Shown piece by piece: positions 9,739 to 17,184 of a DNA stretch of 64,000 nucleotides. A model generated the notes under the pieces. The model saw only the letters and a list, made by a program, of their open reading frames with translations, searched no databases and was not told the origin of the DNA. The stretch's first letter is position 1. Each line of letters opens with the position of its first letter. The stretch comes from Nodosilinea sp. PGN35. GTDB taxonomy: Bacteria; Cyanobacteriota; Cyanobacteriia; Phormidesmidales; Phormidesmidaceae. The DNA lies in contig NZ_JAQKQJ010000010.1 of NCBI RefSeq assembly GCF_029109325.1, positions 558,001 to 622,000 of the forward strand, given 5' to 3'. The translations under genes and the position numbers were made by a program.

Positions 9739-10359
9739 TTGACAAAGCTTGTTAAGCCCGTTATCGACCAGGTCTGGCTGTTGCGCTGGTGGCACCGGCA
9801 CCAGGCCCAGCGGCTCAACCGGGAGGCCGACGCAATTCGCAACGGTCTGCTGCAAGACCTGTTTGCGGTGCGGCGGCAGCTAGAGCTGCTGCCCGGCAGC
9901 GGCGGTCTGGCCGCCGTCGAGCACCTCTACCAGGCGCTCGACGCCCTGGGCAATCGGCTCAGCTCTCCCTACCTGCACGACTCGCTGCCCCTGGCGATTC
10001 AGCAGGCGCTGGCCGACTGGCCACCGCAGGTGCCCACCCGAGCAGAGCTACCCAGCCATTGGCCCGCTGAACCGGTCGAGCACACCCTGCTGCTACTGGC
10101 GGTGTTAAACCACCTGGGTCAAGCCCTGGCGGCCCAGCCCAGCCTGCCCCAGGTCTGCGCTGTGAGTCTCACAGCGGGCTCCGACGGCCAGCGGTTAACG
10201 ATCGCGGCTAACTACGCCAGCGCCGTGCCGCCCGCCCTGCTGGAGCTAGATCAATCGGAGGCCTGGCGGGCCTACCTCGCCACCTTTGACCTGTTCAGCC
10301 AGGGCCGGGCCAGCTCGGCCCACGGGGCCACCACCCTGCGCTGGGCCTTTGTCTGGTAG
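9739..10359 (+). CDS. Histidine-kinase-like protein lacking the phospho-acceptor His (pseudokinase)
   Basis: 206 residues from a TTG codon. There is no sensor domain or membrane segment. Residues about 25-50 (DAIRNGLLQDLFAVRRQLE) align with the H-box of the CHASE2 kinase (SAIHNGPLQTLALLLRE), but Arg34 replaces the catalytic His. The C-terminus GATTLRWAFVW resembles the closing strand of a HATPase_c domain, where the CHASE2 kinase has CELRWPLV. The N-box is unrecognisable and no DxGxG G-box is seen. It sits 51 bp upstream of a response regulator in an apparent operon. A scaffold, inhibitor or dimer partner of the true kinase is inferred. Homology is read by eye only. Confidence 0.6.
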   Translation: MTKLVKPVIDQVWLLRWWHRHQAQRLNREADAIRNGLLQDLFAVRRQLELLPGSGGLAAVEHLYQALDALGNRLSSPYLHDSLPLAIQQALADWPPQVPTRAELPSHWPAEPVEHTLLLLAVLNHLGQALAAQPSLPQVCAVSLTAGSDGQRLTIAANYASAVPPALLELDQSEAWRAYLATFDLFSQGRASSAHGATTLRWAFVW

Positions 10360-10410
10360 CGGTTCGCCGCGATCGCCCCCCACAATCTACTGCTGCATCT
10401 CCTAAACCCT

Positions 10411-11067
10411 ATGACTACCCAACGCCAACAGCTGCTGGTCGTCGATGACCACGACGCCGTACTCAGCGGCACCGTCAGCGCCCTGCAAAAAGACTACCCC
10501 GACGCCGGTATTCGCACCGTGCGCACTGCCGCTGAGGCCGCCACCAGCGTGGCGACGGTGCTGCCCGCCCTGCTGGTGGTCGATCTCTCGATTCCAGAAA
10601 AGGCCGGTGCCCCCTCGCTGCCCGAGACCGGCATTGGGCTGCTGCGATCGCTCATGCAGCAGTACCCCGACCTCAACATCGTGGTGCAGAGCGCCCATGT
10701 GAAATCGCTGGTGCGCCTCAAACCGGCGATCGACGCCCACCAGGGCGGGTTTACCATTGTCGATAAAAGCCTGCCCCTGCACGAAATGCTGACCAAGGTG
10801 AGCTGGGCGATGCAGGGGTTGATCTACACCCCCCGAGACATGCGCAGCGGCCTGGAGGTCAAGCCCGAGTGGCTGAACGTGTTGCAGCTGGCGTTTAAAG
10901 AAGGGCTGCAAGACAAAGCCATTGCCGAGCGCATGAATGTCTCTGAGCGCACCGTGCGCCACTACTGGAGCAAAGTGCAGGATGCCCTGGGCGTCTACCC
11001 CGACCCCGGCAAAAACATCCGCATTCAAACCGAAATTCGCGCCCGCGAAGAGGGGCTGATCGACTAG
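10411..11067 (+). CDS. NarL/FixJ (LuxR)-type response regulator
   Basis: 218 residues. The N-terminal receiver domain has an acidic pair at Asp12-Asp13, phospho-acceptor Asp58 in VVDLSIPE and the conserved Lys in IVDKSLP. The C-terminal helix-turn-helix (about 155-205; KAIAERMNVSERTVRHY) is LuxR/GerE type. It is probably a DNA-binding transcription factor controlled by the CHASE2 kinase, and it is co-transcribed with the kinase-like gene upstream. Local organisation suggests it regulates the haemagglutinin locus. The target site is unknown; the 9513-9550 palindrome is a candidate. Confidence 0.9.
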   Translation: MTTQRQQLLVVDDHDAVLSGTVSALQKDYPDAGIRTVRTAAEAATSVATVLPALLVVDLSIPEKAGAPSLPETGIGLLRSLMQQYPDLNIVVQSAHVKSLVRLKPAIDAHQGGFTIVDKSLPLHEMLTKVSWAMQGLIYTPRDMRSGLEVKPEWLNVLQLAFKEGLQDKAIAERMNVSERTVRHYWSKVQDALGVYPDPGKNIRIQTEIRAREEGLID

Positions 11068-11111
11068 GGCGATCGCCCCCTTGGGGACGCAGAAGCCAGG
11101 ACTGGCGATCG

Positions 11112-11918
11112 CTAGGCCAGCACCTTAGCCGGAGAAAGGGTCAGCACGTCCACGCCGTCTTTGGTCACGGCTACGGTGTGCTCAAACTGGGCCGAGAGGG
11201 ATCGATCGACGGTGATCGCCGTCCAGCCATCGACGAGAATTTCGGCCTCGTAGCTGCCGATGTTGATCATCGGCTCGATGGTAAAGACCATGCCGGGGCG
11301 CAGCTTTTTGCCCTTGCCCGGCTCGCCGTAGTGGGGAATCTGCGGGGCGGCGTGGAAGATGCGATGCACCCCGTGGCCCACAAAATCGCGCACCACCGAG
11401 TAGCCCTCGCCCTCGGCGTAGGCCTGAATGGCCGCCCCAATGTCGCCCACCCGAGCGCCGGGCTTGACCGCGCGAATGCCGCGCCACATGGCTTCTTCAG
11501 TGACTTCGACCAGGCGGCGGGCGGCAGGGGCCACATCGCCCACCAGGAAGGTGCGGCTGGTGTCGCCGTGGTAGCCGTTGAGAATGGGGGTGACATCGAT
11601 GTTGACGATGTCGCCGTCGCGCAGCACATCTTCACCGTTGGGGATGCCGTGGCAAATGACCTCGTTGATGCTGGTGCAGATGGAGCGGGGGAAGGGCATC
11701 ACCGTGCCCGCGTAGCCCAGGGGAGCGCTCTTAGCGCCGTGCTGCTGAGTCCAGTCTTCGGCCAGATCGTTGAGCTTTTGGGTGCTGACGCCGGGCTTGA
11801 CAAAGGGGGTGAGGTAGTCGAGCAGCTGGGCGGCGAGCTGGCAGGCCTTGCGCATGCTCTCTAGCTCACGGCTGGAGAGCAGGGTGATAACTTCGGAGGG
11901 TTGCTTTTGTTCTTCCAC
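11112..11918 (-). CDS. map: Type I methionine aminopeptidase
   Basis: 268 residues. It removes the initiator methionine from nascent proteins in the cytosol. The metal-dependent pita-bread fold is clear. The ligands appear in order: Asp in NIDVTPILNGYHGD (two Asp), His in FVGHGVHRIFH, Glu in FTIEPM and Glu in QFEHTV. Length is normal for the family with a short N-terminal extension. It converges with the response regulator; the 44-bp gap includes a GGGCGATCGCCC palindrome built on HIP1. Confidence 0.95.
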   Translation of the reverse strand: MEEQKQPSEVITLLSSRELESMRKACQLAAQLLDYLTPFVKPGVSTQKLNDLAEDWTQQHGAKSAPLGYAGTVMPFPRSICTSINEVICHGIPNGEDVLRDGDIVNIDVTPILNGYHGDTSRTFLVGDVAPAARRLVEVTEEAMWRGIRAVKPGARVGDIGAAIQAYAEGEGYSVVRDFVGHGVHRIFHAAPQIPHYGEPGKGKKLRPGMVFTIEPMINIGSYEAEILVDGWTAITVDRSLSAQFEHTVAVTKDGVDVLTLSPAKVLA

Positions 11919-12064
11919 GGTGTGCCTGGGTCTGAGTTACGGGGCGGGTGTGACAGGCCGCCTGATTTTAGGGTGCACAGCTACGGGGCGTTTGAAACGC
12001 CAGAGGCGAAGAATCGTCAGCTTTTCCCGACGTGCGCGGCCAAAATGCCAGCCTGAAAATATTA

Positions 12065-12186
12065 ACCCCCAGTATAGCGCTCCGAGGTTTGGGGGCAGGG
12101 TTTGGAGTTTGAGGTTTAGGGGTTGACCAGCACCCGCCTACCCGCTACCCCCCACCCCCTACCCGCCACCCAACTCCAACCCGCAA
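12065..12186. repeat. Low-complexity heptamer repeat tract
   Basis: A G/T-rich run of GGTTTGG/AGTTTGA/GGTTTAG-type heptamers is followed by a C-rich run of CTACCCG/CCACCCC-type heptamers. It lies between the aldo/keto reductase 3' end and the map 5' side. The composition is that of cyanobacterial short tandem repeats; I see no gene in it. Confidence 0.6.
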
Positions 12187-13314
12187 TCAATCGCCCCAGA
12201 GGCGGCGGCGGGCGGGGCCTTGCAGGCGATCGTGGGCGTCGCGCAAGAGGGTGGGAATATCCAAATTTTCGGGGCAGCGGGGCAGGCAGTCGCCGCAGTC
12301 GGTGCAGCGGCTGGCCTTGCGACCGGGGAACCAGTGGCCCGCGTTCTCGAACATGCGATAGCGGTACTCACCAAAGGGCTGCATGTCGTAGGCCACGGCA
12401 AGATTCCTCAGCCGCAGCACTTCGGGGATATGGATGGCCTCAGGGCAGGGCAGGCAGGCGTAGCACTGGGCACAGCGATCGCTCCCCAGCGCCGTAAACT
12501 CCTGCTTCGAGAGCAGGTCCATAGCGGCGAGTTCTTCGCTACTGAGGGGCTGGGTGCGATCGCCCAGGATTCTCAATGGGTCAAGTTCGCTGGGAACCGC
12601 GGGGCCAGTGCTGAGGGTGGTGATGCGCGGGTCGGCCAGCAGCCAGCGGTAGGTGAGTTCCAGCGGCGTAAAAGGGGCGCAGAGATCCCTCAGCCGCTCG
12701 GGCGGGGTGTAGAGCATGCCGCCCTTGTCGCCGGGGGAGATGATGAAGATGCCCATATCCCGTTCGGTGGCCAGATCGAGAACGGGGGCGTGGCGCTGAA
12801 AGAAATAGTAGTAGTGCAGGTTGACAAAATCGAACTGGTTGGTAGCGATCGCCCCCTCGACCACCTCCCGGCTGCCGTGGGTCGAAAACCCCACGTGGCC
12901 AATGCGGCCCTCGGCCTGAAACCGCCGCACCGCCGCCATGCAGCCCCCGGCGTTGCTCACCCAGGCCAAGTGCTCAGGGGTGTTGAGGCCGTGGATGGCG
13001 AGGCAGTGAATCTGGGGCAGCCCCAGCCGTTCCAGAGATTCCTCTAGGCGCTGGGCCATGGTGGCGGCGTCGGGCTGGGGCGTGATCTTGGTGGTAATTA
13101 CCAGGTCATCTGGCACCGCCGCCGTTTTGAGGAAACTGCCCAGCCAGCGCTCGCTGGTGCCGTAGCCCTGGGCGGTTTCGATGTGGTTAATGCCCAGGGC
13201 CAGCCCAGCGGCCAGGGTGTCGCGAAACACGGCCTCAGACGCCAGGGCGCGCATGGTGCCCAGAGACAGCACCGAGAGCGATAGATTGGTGCGACCGAAG
13301 CGGCGATAGTCCAT
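12187..13314 (-). CDS. Aldo/keto reductase with C-terminal 4Fe-4S ferredoxin-like domain
   Basis: 375 residues from the ATG at 13314. The frame extends to 13392, but those codons are translated repeat DNA. MDYRRFGRTNLSLSVLSLGT is the classic AKR N-terminus, and HIETAQGYGTSE supplies the catalytic Asp/Tyr-type region, here with Glu-Thr-Ala in place of DTA. The C-terminus has CxxCxxC clusters (CAQCYACLPCPE about 305, CTDCGDCLPRCPE about 355), as in the predicted Fe-S aldo/keto reductase family. The likely role is a cytosolic oxidoreductase using NAD(P)H and Fe-S centres; the substrate is unknown. Confidence 0.9.
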   Translation of the reverse strand: MDYRRFGRTNLSLSVLSLGTMRALASEAVFRDTLAAGLALGINHIETAQGYGTSERWLGSFLKTAAVPDDLVITTKITPQPDAATMAQRLEESLERLGLPQIHCLAIHGLNTPEHLAWVSNAGGCMAAVRRFQAEGRIGHVGFSTHGSREVVEGAIATNQFDFVNLHYYYFFQRHAPVLDLATERDMGIFIISPGDKGGMLYTPPERLRDLCAPFTPLELTYRWLLADPRITTLSTGPAVPSELDPLRILGDRTQPLSSEELAAMDLLSKQEFTALGSDRCAQCYACLPCPEAIHIPEVLRLRNLAVAYDMQPFGEYRYRMFENAGHWFPGRKASRCTDCGDCLPRCPENLDIPTLLRDAHDRLQGPARRRLWGD

Positions 13315-13331
13315 AGCTGAGACAGATTCTT

Positions 13332-13423
13332 GAGGGTAAGTTCTAAGTTTTGGGTTGTGAGTTTTGAATTCTGGAGTCAATTCAAAACTCAAAACTGAGA
13401 ACTCAAAACTTAAAACTTTCGCC
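13332..13423. repeat. Heptamer-repeat hairpin (CAAAACT family)
   Basis: The left arm has AAGTTTTGGGTTGTGAG-type units. The right arm has AATTCAAAACTCAAAACT-type units, roughly the reverse complement of the left. It lies between the bifunctional nuclease and the aldo/keto reductase and could form a long imperfect stem. It belongs to the same family as 47514-47593. Confidence 0.75.
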
Positions 13424-13442
13424 TGCCCAGGGTAACAGTCCT

Positions 13443-13967
13443 CTAGGAGTCAGAACTCTCCAGGGTGTCGTTGCTGGTGGAAGATTTGCCCCGGTGGGTG
13501 AAGTCGGAGGGGTTGATGTTGGCCAAAAAGGCCTGAAATGCCTTCTTTTCGGCTTCGTCGGCATCGGTATCGACGGGGATAGAGGCCTCGGCGATCACTT
13601 CTTCCATCACCCAGATGGGGGCGTCGAGGCGCAGGGCAATGGCGATCGCGTCGCTGGGGCGCGAGTCTAGCTCGCGGCGAATTTCGCCCTTGGAGAGGGT
13701 AAGCAGGGCGAAGTAGGTGTTGTCTTGCAGGGAGTGGATCACCACGCGCTCAAGGGTCATGTCCCACTCGTCGAGCAGGTTGACAAACAGGTCGTGGGTG
13801 AGGGGACGGGGGGCGGGCTGGTTTTCGAGCACCGCAATGATGGAGTTGGCCTGCTCGCGGCTGATATAGATAGGAACCTGACGGCGATCGGTGGTGTCCC
13901 GCAGTAAAATCACCGGAGTTCGCGACATCGCGTCTAGGGCAATCCCGGCGACTCTCATTTCAATCAT
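13443..13967 (-). CDS. Bifunctional nuclease family protein (DUF151/BFN)
   Basis: 174 residues. MRVAGIALD at the start, then PIYISREQANSI and the signature SRPSDAIAIALRLDAPIWV, identify the BFN domain (about 1-135). Members have been described as nucleases acting on DNA and RNA, though their role in cyanobacteria is not settled. The C-terminal 40 residues are acidic then Ser/Thr-rich and probably disordered. It is divergent from ribE and upstream of the aldo/keto reductase on the same strand. Confidence 0.9.
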   Translation of the reverse strand: MIEMRVAGIALDAMSRTPVILLRDTTDRRQVPIYISREQANSIIAVLENQPAPRPLTHDLFVNLLDEWDMTLERVVIHSLQDNTYFALLTLSKGEIRRELDSRPSDAIAIALRLDAPIWVMEEVIAEASIPVDTDADEAEKKAFQAFLANINPSDFTHRGKSSTSNDTLESSDS

Positions 13968-14288
13968 TGGTTTGGCCTCTTGGATCCGTTGATTGGCGTG
14001 CTCTAGGTTGTTCGTCAGCCTGGAACCGATACTACTACTAGTGTACTGGGCGGTTTGCGTACCGGACGATTCGCATAGATGGCAGGCCGGGGTGGCAAAA
14101 TGGGGCGATTCTAAAGCGACTAGGGGAGCGACTAGGGGCGGGGGTGGCCCTCCTCAGTCTACCCAAGCTTATCTATCGGCAGATGGAATACGGGATACGC
14201 TAAAGAAAAAAATTATTGCTTTAAGTATGCCCTGATCGGGCCCTGGGTGGGTCGCGGTTTCCCTGAGAATTTTCTTAAGGTTACAGCC
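13968..14288. promoter_or_regulatory. Divergent intergenic region between BFN gene and ribE
   Basis: 321 bp holding the upstream regions of both genes. I looked for an FMN riboswitch ahead of ribE and saw no convincing RFN-element core. An A-rich run (AAAGAAAAAAATTATT, about 14201-14216) lies about 75 nt before the ribE start. No promoter can be assigned with confidence. Confidence 0.4.
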
Positions 14289-14948
14289 ATGTTTACTGGA
14301 TTGATTCAAGCGACGGGGACGCTCTTTCACAGGGGCGATACCCAGGTCTACCTGCGCTGGGAGACTGCGCCCCTGTCGGGTGCCTTCACCGATGTCGAGC
14401 TGGGGGACAGCATTGCCGTAGACGGCATTTGCCTGACGGTGGAGACCCTTTTGCCCGATGGCTTTGTGGCGGCGGTGTCGCCCGAAACCCTCGATCGCAC
14501 CAGCCTGGGCAACCTGCCCGACGGCAGTCGGGTCAACCTGGAGTCGTCGCTGCGGGTGGGCAGCAAAATCGGCGGCCACTTCGTCACCGGCCACATCGAC
14601 GGCCAGGGCCATTTAGAGACGGCGATCGCCACCGAAGATTCGTGGAAGCTGAGCTTTACGGTGGGTGACCCACGGGTGGCCCGCTACATCGTGCCCAAGG
14701 GCAGCATTGCGGTGAATGGCATCAGCCTGACGGTGGCTGACTGTAGTCCCAGCGGCAGCTGGTTCGCCGTGGCGGTGATTCCGGTGACCTACCGCGAAAC
14801 TACGCTGCAACACCTGCGCCCCGGCCAGGCGGTGAACCTGGAGGGCGACGTGCTGGGCAAATACGTAGAGAAGTTCATGGCTCCGGGAAATTCTGCGGCG
14901 GGAGGCGATGGACTGTCCCTGGAGTTTTTGGCGGAACACGGCTACTGA
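14289..14948 (+). CDS. ribE: Riboflavin synthase alpha subunit
   Basis: 219 residues from the ATG at 14289, chosen because MFTGLIQ is the invariant riboflavin synthase N-terminus. It catalyses dismutation of two 6,7-dimethyl-8-ribityllumazine molecules to riboflavin. Two lumazine-binding beta-barrel repeats are visible: about 1-95 with GDSIAVDGICLTVE, and about 96-195 with GSIAVNGISLTVAD, plus KIGGHFVTGHIDG between them. No other riboflavin genes are in the window. Confidence 0.95.
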   Translation: MFTGLIQATGTLFHRGDTQVYLRWETAPLSGAFTDVELGDSIAVDGICLTVETLLPDGFVAAVSPETLDRTSLGNLPDGSRVNLESSLRVGSKIGGHFVTGHIDGQGHLETAIATEDSWKLSFTVGDPRVARYIVPKGSIAVNGISLTVADCSPSGSWFAVAVIPVTYRETTLQHLRPGQAVNLEGDVLGKYVEKFMAPGNSAAGGDGLSLEFLAEHGY

Positions 14949-14957
14949 GGCGACGGG

Positions 14958-16400
14958 CTAAATCCACCCCGGCAGCAGCCAGCGGCGGTGGAGCGATTCT
15001 AGCGAGAGGGGCATACCCAGGTAGAGGGGGAGCCAGAACCAAAAGCTGAGGGCGATCGCCCCCAGCAGCACCAGCCCCAGGGGGCGATCGCGGGAATTTT
15101 CCCACCACTGGGCCATCAGCCAGGCCAGCCCCAGGGTGCTCACCGCCGCCATGGCCATGGCGTGGTACAGAAACGTGCAGCGACTCACCAGCGCCCAGGG
15201 CAGCCAGTTGGTGAGGTAGTTAATTAAGATGAACGGCGCTACGGCACTGGTCTGGGTGTTAGGCCAGGAGCTTTCCCCAGAAATTTGTCGGCTCAGCCAG
15301 CCCAGCCCCAGGGCCAGCACCGCCGCCGTGCCCAGCCACCACAGCACCGGGTTGCCCATAGCGTGGATGGTGGTTGCGGTAGCCGTAGCTCCTTGGCCAG
15401 CGCGTTCGTAGAAGTAGGCCACCGGGCGCACCATCAGCGGCCAGCTGTGCCAGGGCGAGCAGTAGTCGTGGCCCGCCCCCGCGCCAATGGCCTGGTGAGC
15501 CACCCAGAGCTGCCGGTGAACACCCACCAGCGAGTCCCCCGTCAGCGCCAGGTGGGGCAGCCACAGCAGCAGGTAGGTGGTCAGGGGTACCAAACCGAGA
15601 TCAATCAAGCGCTTAGAATTTTGGATTTTGGGTTTTGGATTTTGGCCTGGGGCTACCAAGTCCCACAGCAGTAGCCCCAGCCAGAACCCGGCCCAGTTCC
15701 ACTTCACGTTGATAGCCGCTCCCAGGGCGATCCCGGCCAGCCAGCGCCAGCGAGAGGGCTGCCGGGCGTGAGCCGCCCTGACCCAGGCCCACTGGCCCAG
15801 TAACCCCAGCGCCAGCCCATAGATATTGATCAGCGCTAGGCGCGACTCTACTAGAGTCAGCCCTTCCATGGTCATCAGCAATCCGGCTAGCAGGGCGAAT
15901 CGGTGCTGACGTAGAGGGAGAAGATCCCCCCTGCCCCCCTTGAAAAGGGGGGTAATGAGTTGCTTCAAAGTCCCCCTTTTTGAGGGGGATTCAGGGGGAT
16001 CCTCAACTGTGATCGACAACCGATCGCCCCTGGGCCTGTCGTGTATACCTCCCAACTCCCAGGCTAAAGTCGCGAGGAGCATGGGGATTGTGGCTCCTAC
16101 CACCGCATTTAGCCAGCGAAAGGCGAGGGGACTGACTAGAGTGCCCCCTACCTCTACCGAGGGCCAGCCCAGCCCAGCGGCGGGCCACTGCCCCAGCCAG
16201 ATGCCCAGGGCGATCAGGTATTTGGCCAAAGGCGGGTGGGCGTCGAAGCTGGGCGTTCCCTGGAGATAACCGAGGGCAAAGGGGACGTAGTAGACCTCGT
16301 CGAAGACCAGCCCGTGGATGCGGCCCAGGCCCGTCAGACGCAGGCTGAGGGCAATCGCCCCCAGCCCCAGCAGCCAGCCCCAGCACGGCACTCGACGCAC
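14958..16400 (-). CDS. Dolichyl-phosphate-mannose-protein mannosyltransferase-like membrane protein (GT39/PMT)
   Basis: 480 residues from a GTG at 16400 that overlaps the GST stop as TAGTG, which suggests translational coupling. An ATG at 16484 is the longer alternative. It is a multi-pass membrane protein with the PMT motif VFDEVYYVPFALGYL and FDAHPPLAKYLIALG near the N-terminus; the Asp-Glu is the catalytic region of GT39. It should transfer sugar from a polyprenyl-phosphate donor on the outer side of the plasma membrane. Two in-frame repeat insertions are visible, at residues about 133-160 (palindromic element) and about 252-261 (heptamers). Confidence 0.85.
   Translation of the reverse strand: MRRVPCWGWLLGLGAIALSLRLTGLGRIHGLVFDEVYYVPFALGYLQGTPSFDAHPPLAKYLIALGIWLGQWPAAGLGWPSVEVGGTLVSPLAFRWLNAVVGATIPMLLATLAWELGGIHDRPRGDRLSITVEDPPESPSKRGTLKQLITPLFKGGRGDLLPLRQHRFALLAGLLMTMEGLTLVESRLALINIYGLALGLLGQWAWVRAAHARQPSRWRWLAGIALGAAINVKWNWAGFWLGLLLWDLVAPGQNPKPKIQNSKRLIDLGLVPLTTYLLLWLPHLALTGDSLVGVHRQLWVAHQAIGAGAGHDYCSPWHSWPLMVRPVAYFYERAGQGATATATTIHAMGNPVLWWLGTAAVLALGLGWLSRQISGESSWPNTQTSAVAPFILINYLTNWLPWALVSRCTFLYHAMAMAAVSTLGLAWLMAQWWENSRDRPLGLVLLGAIALSFWFWLPLYLGMPLSLESLHRRWLLPGWI
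15619..15646. repeat. In-frame heptamer repeat (4 x TTTTGGR) inside the mannosyltransferase gene
   Basis: Four consecutive 7-bp units TTTTGGA/TTTTGGG/TTTTGGA/TTTTGGC. On the coding strand they read as CCAAAAT-type heptamers giving the peptide QNPKPKIQNSK. The same heptamer (TCCAAAA) occurs inside cobA-hemD at 17919-17946. Confidence 0.85.
15921..16003. repeat. In-frame palindromic repeat element inside the mannosyltransferase gene
   Basis: Outer arms GATCCCCCCTG (15923-15933) and CAGGGGGATC (15992-16001) enclose two inner hairpins (CCCCCCTT...AAGGGGGG and CCCCCT...AGGGGG), giving a cloverleaf. It is translated without interrupting the frame (ITPLFKGGRGDL is part of the product). Such C/G-run palindromes are familiar as dispersed repeats in cyanobacteria. 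Confidence 0.8.
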
Positions 16401-17062
16401 TACTGCCCCTGGGCGGCCATGCGCTGCTGCATGCGATCGCGCAACGCTGCCAGATCCTGCGCTGTGGGTTGGGTGGTCTGCCAAGCGGGGCGCTCCATCA
16501 GGCGTTGGGTCCAGGCTTGCAGGGTGGGGTAGTCGGCCATGGGCAGGCCCAGCTGCTCAAACCAGGGGGCGAAGGTGCCTGCTACCACATCCGCCAGGGT
16601 GAGCTGCTCGCCGCAGAAAAAGGGCTGATCCGCCAGCTTGTCGGCGTAGAATTTGAGCACGACTGCCGCCTTTTGCTTGGCCTGGGCGATCGCCTCCTCC
16701 GTCTCCTGGCCAAAGCCCATCATCTTTTTGGTGAGTGGATTGATCGCAGGCACCAGCTCATTCACCGTCACCATCTGCACCATGCGCTGGGTAGCGACGG
16801 CTTTTGGGGTGGTGGCCAGCAGAGAATGGGTGGGGTACTTGGCCTCCAGATAGTCCAAAATGGCGAAGGATTCGATCACCGTCAAGCCGTCGTCCACCAG
16901 CACCGGAATGTGGTGAAAGGGGTTGAGACCCAAAAATTCAGGCTTGAACTGATCACCACCCAAATCCAGCACAGTGGCCTCGAAGGGGAGAGCTTTCTCG
17001 AGCAGCGCCACCCAGACCCGGCGGGAGTTAATCGACAGCGGGGTATGGTAAAAGGTCAGCAT
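16400..17062 (-). CDS. Glutathione S-transferase family protein
   Basis: 220 residues from the ATG at 17062. The longer frame to 17143 is not supported, since MLTFYHTPLSINSRRVW is the normal start of the thioredoxin-like domain. The N-terminal domain (about 1-80) carries the cis-Pro glutathione-binding motif HIPVLVDDG and the Glu-Ser pair VIESFAILDYLE. An all-helical C-terminal domain (about 90-205) follows, with LTLADVVAG. It is cytosolic and probably conjugates or reduces with glutathione; the substrate is unknown. It overlaps the downstream mannosyltransferase by the TAGTG junction. Confidence 0.9.
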   Translation of the reverse strand: MLTFYHTPLSINSRRVWVALLEKALPFEATVLDLGGDQFKPEFLGLNPFHHIPVLVDDGLTVIESFAILDYLEAKYPTHSLLATTPKAVATQRMVQMVTVNELVPAINPLTKKMMGFGQETEEAIAQAKQKAAVVLKFYADKLADQPFFCGEQLTLADVVAGTFAPWFEQLGLPMADYPTLQAWTQRLMERPAWQTTQPTAQDLAALRDRMQQRMAAQGQ

Positions 17063-17184
17063 GGGGGTTGTCTCCAGGTAAGCGTCTGTTTCCGGTAACT
17101 TTACCGATCTGTGGGCGGAGTTGTTCACTCCCTGTACCCCCACGGGAAGGCCACCGGAAACAGAGAATATCTTAGTGTCTCATC

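Noticed and set aside
11178..11864. 228-codon open frame on the plus strand opposite map
   Set aside because: It is fully antisense to a well-supported methionine aminopeptidase, and its translation is low-complexity Gly/Ala/Val typical of a GC-rich shadow frame.
13968..14288. Possible FMN riboswitch upstream of ribE
   Set aside because: No conserved RFN core could be recognised by eye, and ribE here is not in a rib operon.
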